Shown here: positions 55,920 through 64,000 of the stretch, piece by piece
How positions within the stretch are numbered: position 1 is the stretch's first letter
Layout: the number at the start of each line of letters is the position of its first letter
DNA from: Platynereis dumerilii
Lineage: Eukaryota > Annelida > Polychaeta > Phyllodocida > Nereididae
Direction: 5' to 3'
Length of the DNA: 64,000 nucleotides
Assembly (NCBI GenBank): GCA_026936325.1
Contig: JAPTHN010000006.1
Location: 29,343,296 to 29,407,295 of the forward strand
Notes under the pieces: generated by a model
What the model was told of the DNA's origin: nothing
Databases searched by the model: none
What the model saw: only the letters and a program-made list of their open reading frames with translations
Program-made: the position numbers and the translations under genes

Positions 55920-56105
55920 AGGTGAATGTCGCTCACCCTCCAAAAAAATCTGGATTTCGATATTATCATATATGCAAATGCTTAACAATAAAAGGGACTA
56001 GTTTGGATACATCTTTAGGCTTGCTAAAGGGGGGGTCGCAGAAAATTTGAGAAACACTGAGATTCGGGCAAAAAGGCTAAGGAAAAAAAGTTAGCATGTG
56101 TACGC
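55920..56105 (-). repeat. Dispersed repeat, GAGCGACA family, copy 3
   Basis: Complement of the family words: gtgaatgtcgctcaccc at 55922, gattcgggcaaaaaggcta at 56063. Compare 33880-34080 and 45480-45710. Confidence 0.65.
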
Positions 56106-56179
56106 CTATGACTAAATCTTACCGCTGGGTGGTTATGTATTTACAAGGCCTCCCAGTCAGTCATCTTGGCCTTTTTCCA

Positions 56180-56500
56180 GAAAGGTTACACTGGTAACTC
56201 ATCTGACACGGGTGACGATGATTGGTTTCTGAACAGACCAGACTCGCCCCTTTGTTTGTTTCCGAGAAGTGCCAACGTCAACTCTCAAGTGTAGTGTTTC
56301 TGGCTACTCCCCAACATTTGGGGAGTACTAGGGTCTCGAGATTTTTACCATGTGACACAAACTGGTTCCTGCTCCAGTGAAGTTCTCCTGTTCTGGTTCC
56401 AGCAAACACAAGGGTCGAGTCTGGCGTGTTTGGAAACAAATCCTCGTTACCTGTGTCACCCGAGTTGCTAGCGTAACATTTCTGAAGATGCGCAATGTCA
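56180..56500. repeat. Inverted pair of coding-like segments
   Basis: 56190-56265 read on + gives N-S-S-D-T-G-D-D-D-W-F-L-N-R-P-D-S-P-L. 56490-56400 read on - gives N-S-G-D-T-G-N-E-D-L-F-P-N-T-P-D-S-T-L. The two DNA segments are about 75% alike in reverse complement and keep related open frames. No family is recognised; they may be exon copies or part of an unknown element. Confidence 0.45.
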
Positions 56501-58569
56501 ATAAATGCACTGTTGTTCCAGAAGGGCTGGTTTTATTCAACAAGTAGTTATTGAGTCACCCCTGGTGGCTGTTGATGTCATGATCTATTGCGTTTGAAAC
56601 TTACTTTATTGACATGAAATTGCACAAAGTCATTTCAGATACAAATTCTTTGTCCAGTACAATGATATCATTTATGATCGATGTTTAGTTTTTCAAGACA
56701 TTTTTTATAATAACATAGAAAACTTAGTGCCAACGTAATTGCCATTCTCATTGAATAATATAATATAAACGAATAGTAAATACATATTTCACATGTTTGT
56801 GTTCCTATGGGAAAAATCCATTAAATTTCAACTACAACTGACGATGTTACTTAATTATAATTATAAAAAATGTTTTTATGTACATTTATAATACATTGCA
56901 GATTTATATAAATAAATGTAAGACATTTTATTAATATATATAGGCCTGTATATGATGTTAGGAAACATACCCAGCATGTAGAGTCAACAATAGGGGCCAA
57001 CTGGATGATACTTGGGGGAGTTACTGGTTCTTCCCCTGAGAGAAACTTTTTAGTTTTGTGTGAAGTGATAACTAAAAATTAGTATCACATTCTAACAGCA
57101 GTTTTCATAGACATTCATTCTGATTGTGTTTTTGTTTTTTGGCATGTATATTCTATAGGAAAAAGAAACATCCAAAAAATTATGACATCACTCAGCCCTA
57201 TTTGATAATATGTTCAAGAAAAAATTTCACATTCAGGCTCAGTGCACCCAGAGAATCTACCCTAGATGAATCCCTCTATCGTCACATATTATCATAAGAT
57301 TTACGTCATAGCGTCACAGCCAATCAGCGAGCAATATTTCGCTCCACTTCAAAACTTTACCGGCAATTTACGAAGCAACCAGTAACTTCTCAGAGTCGTA
57401 TGACCTATCATTTTAAAGGTCTCAGAGAGATCTATCTACCCATGTAAGAATCACACCCCTAAATCTTACGGGAATGTGTGAAACGGCGAAATCGGCCTAA
57501 TTTGCATAACATGCTTGAAGCCCTGTTCATTGGTCAGCTTTGTGGGCGTGTCTGACTGAATCACTGAAGGCTTTGCTGAAGTGGCTCAGTGCCCACAAAA
57601 TTGAAATTGGCTGTTACATAAAGTACCATCAGGTAAATTATTGTGGAATGTTTCATGCAAAGACAAACATATTCTTGCACAACTTTATATTTTTCTTTAG
57701 GGTTATGTGGGAATTTTTTTCACATAGGCTGCAAGGCAGCATACCCTCGGCTCCCCCCCCCCAAAAAAAATTGGAGAACATTTGAATTATGGCAAAGACC
57801 CAAACAATTTGGGCACATGGCCAAATGAACATCACTGAAATCAATGGTCACCAAGGGACTACACTTGAAATGGTAAATAAATTAATGAAATATGGACATT
57901 GGAATTCAGGCCCAGTTGGCCCATCGTGACTTGTTACAGAATAGCCAGAGTTCATTTTGCAAGTGAAAGGCAAGTATTGAAGTTCCAAATGTACATCTAT
58001 TCGTTTCTCAGAATCCTCTAGCAGAAAATTATAGATGAATAGCTGTTTGATGATTTATGTATGGAATTTGTAAAACAGAACTAAGCAATAATCTGTGTGG
58101 TCTGGCAAGTGAAGTTCACTCAGGGAAAAGTATACCTCAGAGTGAGCAACTTAAATGCCATTGTGATCTTCCAACCATGAAGTTGTCTTTCAATAAGATT
58201 TTTTAAAACTTATTTCTTTTTTGAAATCATTATCAATATACTTCTTTTTTCTCACAAAAAACATAGTTCAAATTGTGTTGAAAAAACTCCTGATAATCTT
58301 TATAATATAGAATGTAGCCATTATGAAAAAAAACTGAATTATGTAAAATAAAAAGTAGCTTTTGTAGAATAAATTCGACTTTAACTTATAAAAGGAGATT
58401 TTGGAAAAATGACATTTTAAATGTCTCAATAACGCAATGCAGAGGCATATAGCAGCCAAGCCTGATAGATATCCAGTGAAGTCTTTACCCTACTGATCTT
58501 GGCTTCAGTCATTGAGAGGATAAGCAGGGAACACAATTAACCTTTGACATAACATCACATAATAAATAA
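56501..58569. other. No gene confirmed
   Basis: About 57290-57360 has tacgtcat and an inverted-CCAAT-like agccaatcagcg, and 57540 a gggcgtgtc box, all promoter-like but isolated. Frames of 60-80 codons near 57540-57840 show no homology. No repeat family was recognised. Confidence 0.4.
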
Positions 58570-61240
58570 AAGACTTCTCCAGTGCTCCATTCAGCAAAAT
58601 CATAATGGCAAAACTATCACAATTCTTCTTGTGTATCGGCCTGAACCCTCAAACAAAAACAAATACAGGTTAACAGACTTTTTTGAGGAATTCACAAAAT
58701 TCTTAGCTCAGTATCAATCATATCATAATGAAGTTGTGTTAACTGGTGATTTTAATTTTCACATGAACAAGCCTAACGATGCCAGAGTCAGACAGTTCAA
58801 CAGCATCCTTGAAATGTATGGTCTTGAACAGCATGTTTCTTCACCAACCTACAAAGAGGGGAACACATTGGACCTCGTAATTACACGAAGGAACTCAATT
58901 CTAACAGACTGTGCTGTCAGTGACCTGCTCTCTGACCATAACGGTGTACTTTTCAATATAGCCATGGGAAAAATAAAAAGTGCCCAAAAGAAAATTGCTT
59001 CCAGAAAACTGCGCAGCATCAATTTGGATCATTTTAGACAAGACATTGACAAACAATTGTACGTGAAAATTAAAAAGAAATCTCACCTGAATACCTGTCA
59101 AACCTGGTCCTGCTTTACAATTCAACAACTGAGGTACTTAACAAACTTGCACCTCTGATTACGAAGCAGGTTACACTGTGCAAACCTACTTCATTTACTA
59201 ATGCTGATATAAAAAATCTAAAAACGGCTAAGAGAAAAGCAGAGCGAACTTGGAGAAGAACTGGGCTTGAGAAAGATTGGGAAGATTTCCAGCTCAAACG
59301 AAATACATTAAATGACCAGCTCAATCAGCTAAAATCTGATGATCTGAGGGCAAAGATTGAGAGTACTAAGCGAAATTCAAAGGGTATGTTCAAGGTACTT
59401 AATTCTAACCTGAACAGGAAACAAGAATTGCCACTGCCAAGTCATGAAAATAGCAAAGACCTGGCAAATGACTTCAACACATTCTTTGATGAAAAAATCA
59501 AGAAAATAAGGACACAACTGGACTCTGGCAGCAACCACACTACAGTTAGTGACAATTTTACAGGCAACAAATTATTTTAGTTCAAACCCTATCAGAATCG
59601 GAAATTAAGAAATTGATAAAAAATATGCCTGTCAAACACTGTCAACTAGACCCCATCCCTACATGGATACTGCTTGAGTGCATCGACAAATTTCTTCAAT
59701 TGATAACTGAAATAGTAAACACATCATTGACCTTAGGGGAGATGCCCCTTGATCTGAAGCATGCACTGGTTAAGCCACTTTTAAAGAAAGGAGGACTTGA
59801 TCTGATAAAGAAAAACTACCGACCAGTATCAAACTTGTCCTTCCTAGGAAAGATAATTGAAAGTGCAGTTATTAAACAATACATGGATCACCTTGCTCGC
59901 AGCAAACTTGATGATGACAAGCAATCAGCATATAAGCAATTTCACTGTACAGAGACCCTTCTAACAAAGATCCACAATGACACAATGTTGAATATGAGCA
60001 AGGGTGAAATTACAATGCTTGTACTGCGAGATCTGTCAGCTACTTTCGACACAATTGATCACAATATTTTACTGGCAAGATTGAAAAACAGATATGGCGT
60101 GTGCAACTCAGCTCTCAACTGGTTTAAGTCATACATTTCAGAAAGATCACAATCAGTCTTGGTAAATGACCAAACATCAGATAAGCTTCATCTCAAATTT
60201 GGTGTCCCTCAAGGGTCTAAGCTTGGTCCAATCCTATTCAATTCTTACATTGCTCCACTTAGTGAAGTTGCCTCACAAAACCAAATTGAGGATCAGAAAT
60301 ACGCTGATGACGAGCAACTCATTATATCATTTAAGCCAAATATCACAGATCAAGAAATGGCAATTGAGAAAATGGAGAAATGCATTACGGAAATTAGAAA
60401 TTTTCTCCATGAAAACAAACTGCGCAATAACGGTGACAAAAAAGAACTTCTCTTGATTGGCATGCCACACCAACTGAATAAACTTCAGCTTTCATCAATC
60501 AAAGTTAATAACGTTTCAATCAAAACAGCAGAGGATGTCAGAAATTTAGGTGTGACCATGGACAAAAACATGACAATGGAGAAGCAAGTAAACAAAATGT
60601 GCCGAAATGCCTACTTTAATCTGCGAAACATTTCCAAACTCCGAAAGTCTATGAACAAAGACATAGTCAAAACTGCAGTGAATGCTTTGGTCACACCCCA
60701 CCTGGACTATGGTAATGGCCTTTTGTATGGCATATCTCAGCATCTAGTGAACAAACTTCAGGTAGCCCAAAACTCAGCAGTTCGTCTCATAGAGAGGTTA
60801 AAACGGCATGACAGTGTGGGACCACACAGAAAGAAACTTCATTGGCTGCCAATTCCTGCCAGAATACAGTTCAAACTGATGACCACAACTTGGAAGGCAT
60901 TGAACAGCCAAGCACCAACATACATTCAGCAACTCGTCCAACTCAAACCCAACCTAGGCCATAACCTAAGGAGCAACAGCAAACTTTTGTTGATGGAACC
61001 AGCTTCAAGCAGCCACAATAAATTTGAAGATAGAGCTTTCTCTTTTGCAGCACCAAAACTCTAGAACAAGCTACCAGGAAGTGGCATGGCTGCAGAGACT
61101 CTGGATTCATTCAAGATAAAACTAAAAACCCACTTGTTTAAAACATTTTGAAATAACAGCCAACTCACACTTGTGCTTTTGAGCAGTTTACTTGAAAAGG
61201 CGCTATATAAATTACTATTATTATTATTATTATTATTACA
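58570..61240 (+). mobile_element. L2/CR1-type LINE, 5'-truncated, nearly open
   Basis: Order: C-terminal part of the AP-like endonuclease (LLVYRP, LTGDFNFHMN, G-N-T-L-D-L-V-I, L-L-S-D-H-N-G; 58590-59080), linker (59085-59575), reverse transcriptase in a 483-codon frame (59613-61064) with YRPVSNLSFLGKIIE, L-S-A-T-F-D-T-I-D-H, GVPQGSKLGPILF and catalytic YADDEQ, then LHWLPIPARIQFKL. The tail has ggcgctatataaatt then (ATT)n, the L2 3' signature. Breaks: frame changes near 59085 and 59575 and one stop at 61062-61064 (PKL*NKLP, expected W). Few breaks suggest a young copy. The first endonuclease half is absent. Confidence 0.93.
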
Positions 61241-62389
61241 TAGCGAATCTAATTCTGCAAAAGAAGCGACCGACACATGAAATTCTCAGAATAAAGAAAA
61301 AAGCTAAAACAGTGTCAGCAGTGTTCTGCTGCAATGGTGACGTTACAATATATAAGGCCTGCCTGGCTGCACGTGAATGTGCGCTAACTACCACTTTGCA
61401 TGAGTAGCGAGCCACCTTAATTCATTGACATTCAATTTTAATGCAAATAACTAAATAAATGTGGGCAGCGGTACTTTATCTTCTAAAAACGTAGACATTC
61501 TAACAATTTTTTAATTTTAAATCTTACATTTCAATGTACAAATTTGCAATAACTCAAGCATCAGCTGTGAATATTCCTTCATAATATCTCTAACAATGAT
61601 ATGCTTGAAATTTTAACAATTTTACCATTGCTGTATTGTCATTTCACATAGAAATGTTGGATAATTGGGATTTTTTCTAGATTTTAGGTCTTTACAAAAA
61701 ATTTAAAATATAACTGAGTTGAGATCTTTAAAGTGACATCTAGATAGAAAATGTTATAGATGAAACTCCAAAATTGACTGAATCATGCAGGATTTAAATA
61801 ATAGAAATTTTTAATATTTTGGCAAATTTTTGCCAGTTCAAGGCATTTAGACCTTCGAAAGGCACATCTTGGGTATTTAAAACATACTGTATGCAAATAT
61901 CAGTCTCTATGCACTGAGTTCTGTCGAGGAAAGGAAATGATAAATGAATTTTCTCATTTTTATATAAATGTGAGAAAAGTATTAATGTCATGAGGATAAG
62001 ACCTATAAAAGGCACAACTAGCATAAAAGATGCAATGATTTCCCACAAATAAAAAAATTGGCAAGCAATCGTTTTGGCGTTACTGTCTAATACATGGTTT
62101 TGACCCTTAAGAGGCTCAACTAGTATAAAAAAAATCATGTCCTAAAAAAAAAATTCACGCCATAGGTTTGGTATTTTGCCGGATACACAAGTGGGACTCC
62201 CAATCCGAACGCCTGCCTGCCTGGCCTCCCGACGGACAAATTTTCTTATGAATACCCTTGGGCTATGTATACATTGCCGAGGGTAAAAAATCGAAAACTG
62301 ATACAACCCTTCCCAACGTCCATGCTCCCAAGCATCATCTGGTCACCCTGTTACATATCGATTTTGAATGTTGAAAATAGTTTTGTGAT
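61241..62389. other. No gene seen; 3' side of gene 4
   Basis: Presumed 3' flank or UTR of the - strand gene at 62390-62705. A 114-codon frame on the - strand (62138-61794) with one hydrophobic stretch has no homology and is not called. Confidence 0.4.
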
Positions 62390-62705
62390 TCAAGGGCACA
62401 GATAAGGGAAGAGGTGGCCAGGAATACAGTCCTTGATAGCAGAGAGAAACTTTCCATTTTGTCCACAAAGGTGCAGATCCACGCTTTTTCCATCCAAATT
62501 CCTGAATCCCGCATTGCATGTGACCGTGACATTTACACCTGCACCAACTGTAGTTTTATCCGCAGAAGCAAACTGTAAACTTGGCAGTTGACAGTCCGGG
62601 GGTTCACAATATGTAAAACCTTGAACTACTGGACAAACGGTTTCGACATCCCTGCATTGTTTGTCAGACAGATAACAGACACTCGTACTGGTGTAGTCAA
62701 TAGAT
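62390..62705 (-). CDS. PAN-sushi last exon, gene 4 (diverged; 5' exons outside window)
   Basis: Begins after a tgtttaag acceptor and is 316 nt, the same length and phase as exon 3 of genes 1-3. It encodes S-I-D-Y, S-V-C-Y-L-S-D-K, Q-G-F-T-Y-C, then a sushi domain (D-C, V-T-V-T-C-N-A-G-F, L-D-G, L-C, K-D-C-I-P), ending P-Y-L-C-P and stop. All nine cysteines of the gene 1 exon are kept at matching places although most other residues differ, so this is an old, selected paralogue. A usual PAN motif, CYLSDK, is clearer here than in genes 1-3. The tryptophan of D-G-x-W is absent (N-G-K-F). Exons 1 and 2 should lie above 62705, probably beyond the window. Confidence 0.8.
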
Positions 62706-64000
62706 CTTAAACAAATAGAACAATAGTATTAACACATTACATGAACGTTAATTACAGATACTTGTAAAAATAAAAGAATATTTACAACATGTGTTATAAA
62801 TGATATTGGCAATATGGATACATGCATGAACAATTATTATTACTCATGTACACACTTTGAATCAATGTAACAACATGAAGTCAAAAGGACTATGCTATGC
62901 CCGTGTTTGATACTGATGTTCACTGTAGGCTATCCTGCTATGTTTTGAATTATCAGAAACTTTATTTTTGCTATGTGTTCAAACCTCCGATTGGCATTAT
63001 TGAAAGGGAAAAAAAGGAGTTCCTCAATGTTGTGAATAAATTTGTTCATAAATGGGCCCCTATTTAAAAGAATTTAATTCTTAATACAGTTCCCAATGCT
63101 CAAATGTTTTTTTAATCAATTTTGAATTTTTTTGGGAGGCAAAAGTCACCAGATTTTTTACTCAGACTCCGTCTCCCAATGAAAATCAAATTTCAACTAT
63201 GACTCTCACAAAAACCTCCGACTAAGACTCTTAAGCCCTGGTAGATGGATGGATTATTGGGGCTTTCTTCCTGTATTTGTTTCAAAATTTGAAAACCTTG
63301 AAATTTCAGCTGAAAAAATTTTGAAAATTTTTTGCTCCAGAAAGGCCTTTTAAAGTTTGCGTTTGGTAGGTCAAATAATCAGCTATCACTGCACTTTTAT
63401 GTCTAAGGGTCCAAATGCTCTGCTAATCGGTACTGAGGTGATAAACACAGCTGTAATGTTTTTTGACTGTCATTAAAATCACACTTACAACTAAAAAAAT
63501 TCTGACCACTTAGGACTAAACAATCTATTGCCAATGATTAGGCAAGTTGCTTGCACATTTTGGGCCAAGTTCCAGGTCTCTAGTGCCAATTATTTTTGAG
63601 AAACTGCATTTTGATCAATTAAAATGCAAAATATGTGTGTCATTAGCATCATGCCTATAACGTGAAATCCGTACCACTTAGAGCTGAAGAATGTATTACC
63701 AACATATGGGAAGTGGCTATTCTGCACACATTAAGCTATATTTCAGGTCTCTATGACCAAAAGTTATTCAGATAGAACATATCCTTGAACCAGAAATTTA
63801 CAAACACAAACAAAAATACTCTTTTCATCAATAGTTTGGATTCTGAATAACTAAGATGATCTCCACTACTCCCTCCAGCGCCCAATGTCTTTGCTAAACC
63901 TTATTTCAGATGCTAGACAATGGTAAAATGTTACTGGCACCCCATATTTGATTAGCCTTTTAAGAGAAGCATCAAACTTCATACTAAGCATGTCAGATGC
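62706..64000. other. Probable intron of gene 4
   Basis: If gene 4 follows the family plan this is intron 2, reading on the - strand. No exon 2-like E-C-x-x-E-C-L-x-x-x-W-C coding segment was found before the window ends. No repeat family recognised. Confidence 0.4.

Noticed and set aside
61794-62138. 114-codon frame on the - strand with a hydrophobic stretch
   Set aside because: No homology and AT-rich composition; it lies in the 3' flank of gene 4 and looks like a chance frame.

Overview
This is AT-rich, intron-bearing metazoan DNA. It holds spliced genes for secreted PAN/apple-plus-sushi proteins, a tRNA-derived SINE, L2/CR1-type LINEs and many short inverted-repeat DNA transposons (hAT, Tc1/mariner, PIF/Harbinger and unplaced types). 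The repeat style and the PAN-sushi proteins suggest a marine invertebrate, most likely a deuterostome such as an echinoderm or hemichordate. That is inference; no ribosomal or mitochondrial marker is present. I saw no LTR elements, viral copies or CRISPR arrays.

Layout. 0-5.6 kb: GATA microsatellites, a relic first exon and upstream block of the PAN-sushi family (2.9-3.2 kb, - strand), and an hAT-like MITE. 5.6-10.2 kb: a broken LINE, a tandem repeat array and four MITEs, two with exact 8-bp target duplications. 10.5-11.6 and 22.5-23.5 kb: an inverted repeat pair rich in RFX-type X-box palindromes, bracketing a possible 7.9-kb CACTG-ended element (13.26-21.18 kb) that holds a strand-switching GA/CT minisatellite and a SINE with 13-bp target duplications. 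23.56-25.24 kb: a three-level nest of MITEs.

25.9-48.3 kb is the gene region. Gene 1 (+, 25930-28953) and gene 2 (-, 48285-44332) are complete three-exon paralogues facing each other. A third copy of the last exon (-, 38258-38573) lies downstream of gene 2 and could be an alternative last exon or a gene that lost its 5' exons. A diverged fourth copy of the last exon is at 62390-62705 (-); its upstream exons must lie past the window edge. All four last exons are 316 nt with the same splice phase, and nine cysteines are conserved between genes 1 and 4. Flanks of genes 1 and 3 form a long inverted duplication (28.6-30.8 against 34.7-38.6 kb) into which a LINE and a mariner-like MITE were later inserted, one per arm.

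48.9-64 kb: an hAT MITE with an exact 8-bp duplication, two Harbinger-like MITEs, a mariner-in-mariner nest (53.2-55.5 kb), a nearly full-frame L2-type LINE (58.6-61.2 kb) and the fourth gene's last exon. A short cluster of three TGACGTCA sites plus a TATA box at 41.55-41.64 kb looks like a Pol II promoter with no gene assigned.
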